Program-made: the position numbers and the translations under genes
The notes under the pieces: generated by a model
Databases searched by the model: none
What the model saw: the letters and a program-made list of their open reading frames with translations, nothing else
What the model was told of the DNA's origin: nothing
Source of the DNA: Vibrio gangliei
Lineage (GTDB): Bacteria > Pseudomonadota > Gammaproteobacteria > Enterobacterales > Vibrionaceae
Direction: 5' to 3'
NCBI RefSeq assembly: GCF_026001925.1
Contig: NZ_AP021870.1
Location: 1-64,000 of the forward strand
Length of the DNA stretch: 64,000 bases
Shown here: in pieces, positions 35,566 through 44,400 of the stretch
How positions within the stretch are numbered: the first letter of the stretch is position 1
How the letters are laid out: every line of letters begins with the position of its first letter

Positions 35566-36528
35566 TTAGTTTTTAGTGAGGGATTCGATGTCGCTCACCA
35601 TGGTTTCTGTGGCGGTAATACCCGAGCTTGCAACGTACCAAGCTGGGATATCAAGGTAGATCACGCGGTTGTTTTTGTATGCGTTAGTTGATTTTACTAA
35701 GTCATTATCAAAATCTTGGCGAGTGGTGCTTTTACCTTTATTCACCAATTTATCGCGGTCTAGTATAAGTAGTGTTGACGGGTTTTCTTGGCTAACCAAT
35801 TCATAAGAAACCAGTTGACCGTGGCCACCTGTTTTTTCTGACTTGCTCTTTTTAGCAGCATTCGCGTTTTTGACTTCAAGGCTAGGTTTAAAGCCAAAAT
35901 CTTGGAATAGAACAGAAAAACGAGAACCTTCACCAAACGAGGCAATGTTACCGCCAGAACTCATTAACATCAGTGCGTCCATGTCATGTTGCTGGTTGTA
36001 GTTTTTGATTGCCGCAAAACGTTGGTTGAGGTTATCGATCTTAGCATTGACCATATCTTGCTTTTCGAAAATTTCACCTAAGTCATGCCAAAGTGTTTGT
36101 GTGCTTTTCCAATAGTCAGTGCCATTTTCAACGGCAAAAACGAAAGTAGGGGCAATTTTTGACAGCTCTTTAAATTGTTTAGAGCTGCGAGGACCAACGA
36201 TAATCAGATCAGGCTTCTGGGTATAAATGGATTCGAAATTAGGTTCAAAAATGGTGCCGGCAGAAGCGTAATCTTTGCCATCGTATTTGGCTAAATAGTC
36301 AGGGAAGGTCACACCTTTTGAAACCGCAACCAGCTTAATGCCAAGTGCATCAACAGCATCAAGTGCACCCATGCCGATCACGACTACACGCTCTGGTTCA
36401 GTTTCTAGTGTGGTTGAACCCATTATATGATCGAGAGTGATGGTTTTTGCACTAGCAGGCAGAGCACTTAATACTGAGGTAGCGAGTAACCCAGAAACCA
36501 CAAGCGCCATTTTTCTTACTGATTTCAT
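35566..36528 (-). CDS. vctP: Catechol siderophore-binding periplasmic protein
   Basis: 320 residues, first gene of the vctPDGC operon. Signal peptide residues 1-27 end at ASA-KTITLDH. The periplasmic-binding-protein type 2 fold is seen in ERVVVIGMGALDAVDALGIKLVAV and FEPNFESIYTQKPDLIIVGPRSS. It carries iron-catechol complexes from the outer-membrane receptor (such as IrgA) to the VctDGC importer. AAGG lies 8 nt before ATG and a Fur box lies 19-37 bp upstream of the start. Confidence 0.9.
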   Translation of the reverse strand: MKSVRKMALVVSGLLATSVLSALPASAKTITLDHIMGSTTLETEPERVVVIGMGALDAVDALGIKLVAVSKGVTFPDYLAKYDGKDYASAGTIFEPNFESIYTQKPDLIIVGPRSSKQFKELSKIAPTFVFAVENGTDYWKSTQTLWHDLGEIFEKQDMVNAKIDNLNQRFAAIKNYNQQHDMDALMLMSSGGNIASFGEGSRFSVLFQDFGFKPSLEVKNANAAKKSKSEKTGGHGQLVSYELVSQENPSTLLILDRDKLVNKGKSTTRQDFDNDLVKSTNAYKNNRVIYLDIPAWYVASSGITATETMVSDIESLTKN

Positions 36529-36546
36529 TCCTTAATCCTTGCAATC

Positions 36547-36565
36547 GATAATTGTTATCATTTCG
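36547..36565. promoter_or_regulatory. Fur box upstream of vctP
   Basis: GATAATTGTTATCATTTCG carries a GATAAT half-site followed by an ATCATT half-site, close to the Fur consensus, immediately upstream of the siderophore uptake operon. Confidence 0.7.
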
Positions 36566-36629
36566 GTTACTATATCGAGCAAAATCAATAAATCAATAGC
36601 CGGAATGTAAAGTTAGTTAAAGTTTGCCG

Positions 36630-37064
36630 CTAATTTAAGTCTTGAATAACTTTATCGAGTAACGCGGTAAGTTGTTGAGCTTCATCTGTATTTAAGCTCG
36701 GAAATTGGCAACGAATTTGCTCTGGAATACAAGCGGCATCCGTTTGCATGTCTTTACCTTGAGTGAGCAGTTTAATGACACGCTTACGGCCATCGTGCTT
36801 ATCTTTGATGATATTCAGTAGTTGTTTATCACTCATCTTCTTGAGGATTTGCGTCATGGCGCTGCCATCTATCGCCGTTTTTTCCACCAGTTCTGCTATA
36901 GTTATTTCGTCTTTTTCCCACAGCGCCATCATCACAACGTATTGAGGGTAGGTGAGATTTAATCGATCGAGAGCTTCTCGATAGCTTCGGGTAATGCCGT
37001 TCGACGCCATATACAGTCGATGACAAATCTGGTTATCAAGTTTGAGTTGAGGGTGTTTCATCAT
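36630..37064 (-). CDS. ohrR: MarR family organic-peroxide sensor OhrR
   Basis: 144 residues with a winged helix (ITIAELVEKTAIDGSAMTQILKKMSDKQLL, then the wing DKHDGRKRVIKLL). Cys14 in LDNQICHRLYMASN corresponds to the peroxide-sensing cysteine of OhrR, whose oxidation releases it from DNA. It is divergent from ohr with two 12-bp palindromic boxes in the gap, as in known ohrR-ohr pairs. Confidence 0.9.
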   Translation of the reverse strand: MMKHPQLKLDNQICHRLYMASNGITRSYREALDRLNLTYPQYVVMMALWEKDEITIAELVEKTAIDGSAMTQILKKMSDKQLLNIIKDKHDGRKRVIKLLTQGKDMQTDAACIPEQIRCQFPSLNTDEAQQLTALLDKVIQDLN

Positions 37065-37112
37065 TATTTTCTATTCACATTATTTTCCACTAACTTTGTG
37101 TGTATATTTTAT

Positions 37113-37169
37113 TTTGTATGCAAACTATTTGCAATTATCATTTTCCTGAACTAATATTTTGCATGCAAA
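37113..37169. promoter_or_regulatory. OhrR operator pair
   Basis: Two related boxes lie in the ohrR-ohr gap: TTTGTATGCAAA (37113-37124) and the perfect palindrome TTTGCATGCAAA (37158-37169). They are 45 bp apart, start to start. Known OhrR boxes have this TTGNATNCAA form. The right box lies 31 bp before the ohr start and thus likely covers its promoter. Confidence 0.75.
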
Positions 37170-37199
37170 CTAAATATGAAGTTCAACTAGGAGTGAAGA

Positions 37200-37628
37200 A
37201 TGAAAACATTACAAAGTGTCGCGTATACAGCAAAAGCAACCGCAACAGGTGGACGTGAAGGTTCTGCTAAATCAGATGATGGTCGTTTGGATGTGAAACT
37301 TTCTACACCAAAAGGCTTGGGGGGGGATGATGGTCAAGGTACTAACCCTGAGCAACTATTTGCAGCCGGTTATGCAGCCTGTTTTATTGGCGCACTTAAA
37401 TTAGTTGCGGGTCAAGCTAAAGTAGCATTACCCGCAGACACACATATTAACTCTGAAGTCTCTATTGGCCCAATTGAAGGCGGTTTTGGTATTGCCGTTA
37501 AATTAGAAGTGAATGTGGGTGATTTAGACAAGGCAACCGCGCAAGATCTTGTTAATAAAGCGCACGAAGTTTGCCCATATTCAAACGCTACTCGCGGTAA
37601 TATTGCGATTGAGCTGACGGTTGCTTAA
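37200..37628 (+). CDS. ohr: Organic hydroperoxide resistance protein
   Basis: 142 residues, Ohr branch of the OsmC superfamily, a thiol peroxidase reducing organic hydroperoxides in the cytosol. Both catalytic cysteines are present: YAACFIGAL (near residue 61) and EVCPYSNATRGNI (near residue 125). AGGAG is 7 nt before the ATG. Regulated by the divergent OhrR. Followed by a strong terminator. Confidence 0.96.
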   Translation: MKTLQSVAYTAKATATGGREGSAKSDDGRLDVKLSTPKGLGGDDGQGTNPEQLFAAGYAACFIGALKLVAGQAKVALPADTHINSEVSIGPIEGGFGIAVKLEVNVGDLDKATAQDLVNKAHEVCPYSNATRGNIAIELTVA

Positions 37629-37665
37629 TTAAAATTCGGTTCGATTTTCTAACTAGCTAAACTCC

Positions 37666-37705
37666 AAACAGCCCTCACTTCATTTGAACTGAGGGCTGTT
37701 TTTTA
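37666..37705 (+). terminator. Terminator after ohr
   Basis: An 11-bp stem (AACAGCCCTCA 37667-37677, TGAGGGCTGTT 37690-37700) with a 12-nt loop is followed by a T-run. Confidence 0.88.
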
Positions 37706-37798
37706 TCGTATGTGTTTATTTTTTAAATCATTTGATTCAATATTACCCAATTGTTATTCAGACAAGGTATTCCTTAAAGCAGTTATTCTGCCAATGCC

Positions 37799-39085
37799 TT
37801 ATTCTGCAAAAGCAATATCACGTAAGAATAAAGCAATATCAGGGAAGAAGATCAAAAGCGCTGCGGCACTCAGCAAGATCAAAATAAAGGGTCCTGTGCC
37901 TCTTACCACTTCCCAATAAGGGCGTTTAAAGATCGCGATGGCGGTAAATATGTCACAGCCAAAGGGTGGCGTTGCCGAACCAATAGCCACTTGCAAGGTA
38001 ATGATGATACCGACATGTACGGGATCTAAGCCTGTCGCTTCAATGGCAGGGGCAAAGATTGGGGTTAAGACGAGAATCACCACAATCGGGTCAACGAACA
38101 TACATGCGACAAAGAACGCCACAGAAATTGCAGTTAACACACCGAGCGGCCCCATTTCATCAATACCAATCGCATCTAAAATGGTTTGTGGTACTTGGGC
38201 AAAAGAGATAATCCAAGAAAAACCATTACCGACACCCACTAGGATAAATACCACCGCCGTGATCAAGCCAGTTGATTTCGCGATCACATAAATATCTTCT
38301 GAAGTTAATGAACGGAAGATGATGAATTCTAAGATAATGGCATACAGCACGCACACCGCAGCAGCTTCGGTTGGGCTGAAAATACCGCCATAAATACCGC
38401 CAACAATAATGACAGGGAACATCAAAGGCCAAAGAGCACGCTTAGAGGCTTCAAATCGTTCTGACCATGAGGCTTTTTCTTCAGTCGGGACATTTTTTAC
38501 CGTGGCATAAATTAGGCAGTAGAGTGAAAACATCACTAAGATCAACAAGCCTGGGCCAATACCGGCAATGAAAAGTTCAGCAATCGAAGTTTCTGAAATC
38601 ACGCCATAAATAATCATGCCGATGCTTGGTGGGATCAAAAACGCGATATCACTGGCGTTAATAATCAGAGCTAATGAAAAAGAATCACTGTAACCGGCTT
38701 TAAGCAATTTTGGACGTAGCGCAGAACCAACTGCGACTACGGTTGCCTGAGTTGAGCCAGATACCGCGCCAAATAAAGTACAGGAGGTGGCGGTACTGAT
38801 TGCCAGCCCACCTTTGATGTGGCCGATAAAAGTCATCACCATATTGATTAAGCGGTTTGCTGATTGTCCACGCGTCATAATATCGGCGGCGAGGATAAAC
38901 ATTGGCACGGCAATGAGTGAAGACGGGCGAATCCCACCTAATACTTGTTGGATAAAGGTATCCATTTGACTCATGCCGCCAAACATCATGTAAAACCCAG
39001 TTAGTGCGGCGGCAGTTAACGGGATCATCATAGGAAAACCGATCAGCAGTAGCACCAGCATGATCAGCATTAAAGTCATAGCCAT
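37799..39085 (-). CDS. dctM: TRAP transporter large permease (DctM)
   Basis: 428 residues with about twelve hydrophobic segments, the DctM type. Landmarks: VPMFILAADIMTRGQSANRLINMV, SGSTQATVVAVGSALRP and IPPSIGMIIYGVISETSIAELFIAGIGPG, then GSATPPFGCDIFTAIAI near the C-terminus. It uses the Na+ gradient to import an organic acid delivered by the binding protein. It follows dctQ by 13 nt. The substrate is an organic acid of unknown identity. Confidence 0.93.
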   Translation of the reverse strand: MAMTLMLIMLVLLLIGFPMMIPLTAAALTGFYMMFGGMSQMDTFIQQVLGGIRPSSLIAVPMFILAADIMTRGQSANRLINMVMTFIGHIKGGLAISTATSCTLFGAVSGSTQATVVAVGSALRPKLLKAGYSDSFSLALIINASDIAFLIPPSIGMIIYGVISETSIAELFIAGIGPGLLILVMFSLYCLIYATVKNVPTEEKASWSERFEASKRALWPLMFPVIIVGGIYGGIFSPTEAAAVCVLYAIILEFIIFRSLTSEDIYVIAKSTGLITAVVFILVGVGNGFSWIISFAQVPQTILDAIGIDEMGPLGVLTAISVAFFVACMFVDPIVVILVLTPIFAPAIEATGLDPVHVGIIITLQVAIGSATPPFGCDIFTAIAIFKRPYWEVVRGTGPFILILLSAAALLIFFPDIALFLRDIAFAE

Positions 39086-39098
39086 AAATCAATGCCTT

Positions 39099-39674
39099 TT
39101 AGATATCGTGTTCGTGATCGGTGTAGCCATCGACAACACCACTGGAGAGGTAAACGTCATCACTGATGAGGTTTTTATAGGCCGTCAGAAAGTATTGCAG
39201 TGCGGTAATAGCAAATCCGAGCGGTACCCAGATATAAATCCACCAAATTTCGAAGCCTAACGCGGGTAAAATTCGGCCACGTTCATACACTGAAGTGATG
39301 TATTGGAAAGAAAAATAAGCTAACGCGAGCATGATAAGAGCGGTGATGATGGAGACAACAATCATTACCCACTTTCTCCCTTTAGCCGGCAGCATATCGA
39401 AAAAGGCAGACATGCGAATATGACGGCCAAGACGTGCGGCAAATCCAATACCGGCAAAGGTGATAAGAATGATAAGAATACGGTTGATTTCGCCAGCAAA
39501 GAACAAGCCTTCACCAAAGACAAAACGAGCTACCACATTGATACAGGTATTTAAAGCCATTAATAACACGCCTGTTGCGAGCATAATGGCTTCTACTTTA
39601 CTGAAAAAGTTATCGATGGTGCCTAGTACACCGGGGAGTTCTGAATGATAGTCTAATCTATCGGAGTTGGGCAT
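39099..39674 (-). CDS. dctQ: TRAP transporter small permease (DctQ)
   Basis: 191 residues with four hydrophobic segments. The family pattern NTCINVVARFVFGEGLFFAGEINRILIILITFAGIGFAARLGRHIRM is seen after the first helix. The ATG at 39674 has GAGG about 9 nt upstream; a TTG five codons earlier is less likely. It pairs with DctM. Confidence 0.9.
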   Translation of the reverse strand: MPNSDRLDYHSELPGVLGTIDNFFSKVEAIMLATGVLLMALNTCINVVARFVFGEGLFFAGEINRILIILITFAGIGFAARLGRHIRMSAFFDMLPAKGRKWVMIVVSIITALIMLALAYFSFQYITSVYERGRILPALGFEIWWIYIWVPLGFAITALQYFLTAYKNLISDDVYLSSGVVDGYTDHEHDI

Positions 39675-39740
39675 GGGAGCTTCCCTCAATAAAGGGCACC
39701 GTGTATCCCATTGGTTGAATCGCTGGCAAATGGCTCAGTA

Positions 39741-39803
39741 GCCCCAACAAGCTAGTATTTAAGTTCCTAATATTTAAGTGCTTAATACTTAAACTGCTGG
39801 GGC
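39741..39803 (-). promoter_or_regulatory. Intercistronic hairpin between dctP and dctQ
   Basis: On the transcribed strand GCCCCAGCA (39803-39795) pairs with TGTTGGGGC (39749-39741), nine pairs including one G-U. It encloses an AT-rich zone of three 15-bp-spaced TTTAAGT/CTTAA repeats. Such stems after the binding-protein gene often stabilise its mRNA so that it is made in excess over the permeases; that role is inferred. Confidence 0.45.
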
Positions 39804-39857
39804 AAGCGTTGCTACACATTCAATCAGTTGGATAAGCGTGCCTCAGTCCTACATTGA

Positions 39858-40880
39858 TTATTTTTGTGAAGCTTTTAAGTCAGCCTTAAATTGGTCGAGT
39901 AAGGCTTTACCACTGTCGCCAGTCATTTCAATGAAGGTTTTCTCCACTTGAGGCGCTTTCGCTTTAAATTTCGCTATTTGCTCATCCGTTAAGCGAGTGA
40001 CCGTCACTTTGTCGCTGCTTGCTTGGATTTTTTCCAGCGATTTTTCGGCCAAGCCAGTAATGTGCTTAATGGTGGCATCGTAAGCATAATCAGCCGCTTT
40101 ATGGATCAGCTCTTTATCTTCATCTGGCAAACCATCGTAGAATTTCTTGTTGGCCATTGAAGCGGTAGTAAACCAACCATGGTGAGTGAAGATAAGGTTC
40201 GGTGATACTTCATATAAATGACCAGATTCAATCCAGAAAATCGGGTTTTCTTGACCTTGGATCATATTGGTTTGTAGGGCGCCATAGACTTCCCCCCACG
40301 GTAATGGTGTTGGTGTTGCCCCAAAAGCTTCATAGGTTGAAGACAACAGTGGGTTGGTCATGACACGAATTTTCTTACCTTTTAATTCTTCTGGCGAGGT
40401 CACTGGTTCATCAGTCGTCAGTACCATTTCACCTTCAGGGTACATTTTCAGAAGCTCTAAACCTTGTTGTGCGTAGAGCTTAGGAAAATCCTCATTAATG
40501 GCTTTACTGGTGTCGAAAAACTTAATCACATCTTGGATATCAGTTGGCATCAGATAAGGAATAAAGAAAATTTGTGCCTCTGGAATCAGTGAGCCAGTAA
40601 AACCCGGTGATTGGTTCACGAATTGTAAGATACCGTTCTGGGTTTGCTCCATAATGTCATCAGATTCACCTAGCTCACCGAAACGGTATACTTGAAGGGT
40701 ATGATCTGAATTATCTTCGATGTACTTTTTGAATTGCTGTGCATATACATCTTGCACATCATTTTCATATTCTTCATGGGCATATCGCCAAGTATCGGCG
40801 CTAGCGAAGCTTGAAAACCCAATACTGGCAGCGACACATGACAGTGTGGCGAGTTTTTTTAGGCTAGTTCGAGTAAACAT
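39858..40880 (-). CDS. dctP: TRAP transporter substrate-binding protein (DctP family)
   Basis: 340 residues with a signal peptide ending near residue 27 (SSFASA-DTWRYAHE). The DctP core contains the conserved Arg-containing LKGKKIRVMTNPLLSSTYEAFGATPTPLPWGEVYGALQ, where the Arg binds the substrate carboxylate. The ATG at 40880 has AAGGAG 6 nt upstream. It is the first gene of the dctPQM operon. CRP sites lie about 140 nt upstream of the start. The ligand cannot be told; this branch is unlike the sialic acid SiaP proteins I know. Confidence 0.9.
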   Translation of the reverse strand: MFTRTSLKKLATLSCVAASIGFSSFASADTWRYAHEEYENDVQDVYAQQFKKYIEDNSDHTLQVYRFGELGESDDIMEQTQNGILQFVNQSPGFTGSLIPEAQIFFIPYLMPTDIQDVIKFFDTSKAINEDFPKLYAQQGLELLKMYPEGEMVLTTDEPVTSPEELKGKKIRVMTNPLLSSTYEAFGATPTPLPWGEVYGALQTNMIQGQENPIFWIESGHLYEVSPNLIFTHHGWFTTASMANKKFYDGLPDEDKELIHKAADYAYDATIKHITGLAEKSLEKIQASSDKVTVTRLTDEQIAKFKAKAPQVEKTFIEMTGDSGKALLDQFKADLKASQK

Positions 40881-41017
40881 TGTTTCTCCTTTCCTTGGTG
40901 ATTTCATAATTAATGTTTTGCTATTAATTGCATAAACCTATTAATTAGATTGACCTATTCATGTTTTCACATCCCATTTCGTTAAAACACATGAATAAAG
41001 TGCGGGTATTATTTGTG

Positions 41018-41075
41018 TGTGATCTGGATCACTTCATTGTGTTCGCTATACGCCTATATATTGATCTTTGTCACA
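41018..41075. promoter_or_regulatory. CRP (cAMP receptor protein) sites upstream of the TRAP operon
   Basis: TGTGA-TCTGGA-TCACT at 41018-41033 is a near-perfect match to the CRP consensus TGTGA-N6-TCACA with the preferred central bases. A second, weaker match ATTGA-TCTTTG-TCACA lies at 41060-41075. The two are 42 bp apart, four helical turns. They lie in the 420-bp gap upstream of dctP, with the divergent side empty. Confidence 0.65.
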
Positions 41076-41300
41076 AAAATAAGAATCCAATTTGGCATGA
41101 ATTTTTACATTTTTCATGCCATTTATTTAGAGTTCAATGTATTTTTATGGCTGGATTTTGTTTGCATTAGTGTAAAAATGAAGAAAATTCGCTCTCTCGT
41201 CAACTTCATATATGCTTTTTTACTATATAAACATTAGAACACTACAGATAAATTACAAGTCGAGAGGATGGAATGGATGGCGGTAAATAGAAGAGAATGT

Positions 41301-41570
41301 TTATAGGATTTTATTACGAATTAAGCCACGTTTTACATTTTTACATAGCTTCCCGAAGCGGCGGATTTCATCAAATTGAGGTGTGACTCCTCGTTTCAAC
41401 GCACTTTCCCAGTACGATAATTCGGAATCGACTAATTCCATTAATTTCTTTGGGCAACCAATACAGTTCCCTTCTGTTCCGCATACAAAGGTGTCTTGTT
41501 CATAAAGTGGAAAAGTCGCTTTTGCTTCATCGATAATTTGTTGCATCGCTTGAGTTCGGGTGGGTTTCAT
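41301..41570 (-). CDS. Small Cys-motif protein (89 aa)
   Basis: A soluble basic protein with the cluster VCGTEGNCIGCPKKL near residue 29 (Cys-x6-Cys-x2-Cys) and a fourth Cys in GKLCKNVKRG near residue 76. Four cysteines suggest a zinc or iron-sulfur site. The rest is helical. I do not recognise a named family. It is monocistronic. Confidence 0.65.
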   Translation of the reverse strand: MKPTRTQAMQQIIDEAKATFPLYEQDTFVCGTEGNCIGCPKKLMELVDSELSYWESALKRGVTPQFDEIRRFGKLCKNVKRGLIRNKIL

Positions 41571-41806
41571 GAGCTTGTTATCCCTAAATCCATTTATTTA
41601 ATACGGTTAATTTATATCATGATACCTGCGGGCTGTATTCTTCCTTAGAGGTATATGTTTGATGTTTTTACAGCCGATTCTTTTATAACTCACTCTTTTA
41701 TAACCAACAGTTATAGACACCGAATTTTAAGTGATTATCTTTATTGTCAATTTCCCTGTATTGTCTTTTATAGATGTCTATACGGCTAATTTATAAGAGG
41801 GATATT

Positions 41807-42640
41807 ATGAAACCGTGTATTAAGAAGAAATTTATTAAGAAAACAAGCAATATGATCATTAAGTTACTTTTCGCTTTGCCTCTGTTACTAGGCTTAACCG
41901 CTTGTAATGATAAAGAAGATGCAGTGATTAAAATTGGGGCAACAGCAGGGCCACACGCACAAGTGGTAGAAGCGGTCGCAGATGAGGCGGCCAAGCAAGG
42001 TTTGCATATTGAAGTGGTGACTTTTTCGGATTACATCACACCGAATGCGGCGTTGGCTGATGGCACCATTGATCTTAATAGTTATCAGCATCAACCTTTC
42101 TTAGACAACTACAACGCTAATCATGACAAGCAGTTGGTTTCTATTGGCCGTTCAATCTTAATGCGCATGGGTATTTATTCGGATAAATATCAATCTGTTG
42201 CTGATATTCCTGATGGGTCAACTATCACTATCCCAAACGATCCAACCAATGGTGGACGTGGACTACTTCTTCTTGAAGAGGCGGGTGTGATTAAGTTAAA
42301 GCCGGGTTTAGGTGATAAAGTGACCGTTTTTGATGTCATCGATAACCCAAAAAATCTGCAATTTATTGAAATGGACGCTGCGCAATTACCACGTACATTA
42401 AGTGATGCAGCGGCTTCTGTGATCACGATGAATTACGTGATGTCATCTGGCCTAGATCCGAAAAAACAAGGTATCTTTCTTGAGCCTAAAGATGCGAAAT
42501 TAGCAGTGATGGTGATCGCCGCGCGAGCTCAAGATAAAGATAACGAAACCTATAAAAAGATTGCGGCTATCTACCATTCACCAGCGGTGACAGATTTTAT
42601 CGATAAAACGTTTAATGGCACGATTGAGCCAGCGTTTTAA
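41807..42640 (+). CDS. MetQ/NlpA family substrate-binding lipoprotein
   Basis: 277 residues. The N-terminus is basic then hydrophobic and ends in the lipobox LTAC (residue about 33), so it is a lipoprotein. The mature part has the MetQ pattern: IKIGATAGPHAQVVEAVADEAAKQG, NSYQHQPFLDNYN, and VADIPDGSTITIPNDPTNGGRGLLLLE. It would bind methionine or a related amino acid for an ABC importer. No metN or metI gene is near. The ATG at 41807 has GAGGG about 5 nt upstream. Confidence 0.88.
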   Translation: MKPCIKKKFIKKTSNMIIKLLFALPLLLGLTACNDKEDAVIKIGATAGPHAQVVEAVADEAAKQGLHIEVVTFSDYITPNAALADGTIDLNSYQHQPFLDNYNANHDKQLVSIGRSILMRMGIYSDKYQSVADIPDGSTITIPNDPTNGGRGLLLLEEAGVIKLKPGLGDKVTVFDVIDNPKNLQFIEMDAAQLPRTLSDAAASVITMNYVMSSGLDPKKQGIFLEPKDAKLAVMVIAARAQDKDNETYKKIAAIYHSPAVTDFIDKTFNGTIEPAF

Positions 42641-42690
42641 GCGTTTTGCTTGAGCTCATCAAGTCATTTATCTAACGGTTCATATAACCA

Positions 42691-42726
42691 CGGGTACCTT
42701 ATTTTAAGGTGCCCGTTTTGTTTTTT
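42691..42726 (+). terminator. Terminator after MetQ-like gene
   Basis: A 10-bp stem (CGGGTACCTT 42691-42700, AAGGTGCCCG 42706-42715, one G-T pair) with a 5-nt loop is followed by TTTTGTTTTTT. Confidence 0.88.
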
Positions 42727-42887
42727 AGTGTTTTTTATTGTCCACTTTTATTAACTATGGGCTGATTTCAATCTGCCTAGAAGCTCTTAATCTGACTAAT
42801 AAACTCTTAAATTGGCAAGCCAGCGATAGACGAATCAGTTTTGCTTAGTTAACTTGGATGTGGGATATCAACATAAACTAGGACGTT

Positions 42888-43382
42888 ATGGTTAGCATTG
42901 AACAGTATCAGCAGCATTACTCAGAGCAAGTCGCGCAGTTATCAGTAAAGCCTGAGCAAAGCGAGTTTATCATTGATAATGTTGCTCAAGTGATTACCCG
43001 TTTACAAGCGCATGAGCATCCGCATTTGATTATGTTCGATGAGCAAGTGGTAGGCTTTTTTATTCTCGATACCGACTTTGGGCAGCATTATGATTTTTGC
43101 CCACCTCAATCTATTGGTATTCGGTCCTTATTAATCGATCAGAGTTTTCAAGGTCAAGGTATCGCGAAAAAGGCTTTGCTTACTTTGCCAAGCTATTTAT
43201 CTGAAAACTATCTATCTTCAGGAGATACATACAAAGTAAGTGCATACCTCACTGTTAATTGTCGTAATACGGCTGCCTATCAGTGCTATTTAAAAAGTGG
43301 TTTTGAAGATACCCAAAATTTGTATCACGGTGGGCCAGTTGGGCCGCAGCATATTATGCTGCTTGCACTAAATGGTGTTTGA
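42888..43382 (+). CDS. GNAT family N-acetyltransferase
   Basis: 164 residues. The acetyl-CoA-binding motif A is IRSLLIDQSFQGQGIAKKALL and motif B is NTAAYQCYLKSGFEDT, both typical of GNAT enzymes. Substrate unknown. It begins a three-gene cluster with the DUF2937 gene and a second acetyltransferase, all plus strand with short gaps. Confidence 0.85.
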   Translation: MVSIEQYQQHYSEQVAQLSVKPEQSEFIIDNVAQVITRLQAHEHPHLIMFDEQVVGFFILDTDFGQHYDFCPPQSIGIRSLLIDQSFQGQGIAKKALLTLPSYLSENYLSSGDTYKVSAYLTVNCRNTAAYQCYLKSGFEDTQNLYHGGPVGPQHIMLLALNGV

Positions 43383-43404
43383 TTGAATTAGGTGGATAAC
43401 AGAC

Positions 43405-43944
43405 ATGATGATGTTAATAACCAAGTTGGGCGACTATTTAAAACTGAGCATTTTGTTAATCGGGTTGTTAATTGGTGTCCAAGTACCTAGCTTTGTCGAG
43501 CAATATGGGCATAATTTGGATGCACGTGTGGCGGAATCGTCTCGCAACGTCGCTCAATTTCAAGATGATGCTGATAAATACTTTCATGGCGATTTAGATA
43601 AACTGATTGCGCACTATGCCCAAAAAAATGACCCCGTTATGGTATCAGGTGGACAAAGCATTGAGGTTTTGGTTGCGCGCAATCAACAGTTAGTGAATGC
43701 TCAGCAATCTTTTCACCAAACATTTTATAGTCCTTATGTCCATGTCTTGACCTCTCCAATTGACGAAATTCGCGCTCAAGTTTGGGCTAATTATGATTAT
43801 CAAGTGGTGCTTAATGTCAGTGCCATCGTGGTTGGGCTCTGCTGTGGCTTACTGCTTTTAGCCTTGCTCGAATTCACCTTATTTGTCGCCATTGCTCTAT
43901 GGCGTCGGGCGTTCATCCGCAAGAGTAAAAGAAGGCATGCATGA
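43405..43944 (+). CDS. DUF2937 family membrane protein
   Basis: 179 residues with a hydrophobic helix near the N-terminus (LKLSILLIGLLIGVQVPSF), a soluble central domain of about 100 residues, and a strong hydrophobic stretch near the C-terminus (VVGLCCGLLLLALLEFTLFVAIAL) ending in a basic tail (RKSKRRH). The pattern fits DUF2937, an inner-membrane family without known function. The following acetyltransferase gene starts within its stop codon (ATGA), so the two are coupled. Confidence 0.75.
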   Translation: MMMLITKLGDYLKLSILLIGLLIGVQVPSFVEQYGHNLDARVAESSRNVAQFQDDADKYFHGDLDKLIAHYAQKNDPVMVSGGQSIEVLVARNQQLVNAQQSFHQTFYSPYVHVLTSPIDEIRAQVWANYDYQVVLNVSAIVVGLCCGLLLLALLEFTLFVAIALWRRAFIRKSKRRHA

Positions 43945-44372
43945 AAATTGAAATTGGCAGCATTAATGATGTCTTAGCCATCGATACTCAAATGCCTGAG
44001 TTTGATGGTAGAAACACGCAGCAAAAACTGACTCAGCGTTTATCTGATCTTCCTCACTTGATTCTTATCGCCAAAGTGGATGGAGCATTAGCCGGCTATA
44101 AATTGGGTTATCAGCTCAATGAGCGCGAATTTTACAGTTGGCTGGGCGGCGTGCTGCCACAATATCGCCAACAAGGTATCGCCACTGCATTGCGTCTATA
44201 TCAAGAAGCGTGGGCTAAGCAATCCGGCTATACCAGCATTCAAGTGAAATCCATGAACCGTTATCCCAATATGCTGCGCTTGTTGATATCGAGTGGTTAT
44301 CAAATAATCGGCGATGAACAAGATGAGTCACAAAGTGATGGTAAGATCTTATTTCACAAAGAGCTGGATTAA
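43941..44372 (+). CDS. GNAT family N-acetyltransferase
   Basis: 143 residues, second acetyltransferase of the cluster and unlike the first in sequence. The motif A region reads WLGGVLPQYRQQGIATALRLYQ and motif B is YPNMLRLLISSGYQIIGDE. It overlaps the DUF2937 gene by 4 nt. Substrate unknown. Confidence 0.85.
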   Translation: MKIEIGSINDVLAIDTQMPEFDGRNTQQKLTQRLSDLPHLILIAKVDGALAGYKLGYQLNEREFYSWLGGVLPQYRQQGIATALRLYQEAWAKQSGYTSIQVKSMNRYPNMLRLLISSGYQIIGDEQDESQSDGKILFHKELD

Positions 44373-44400
44373 GGTGTTAGTTAGTGAGGTGATAAGTAAG

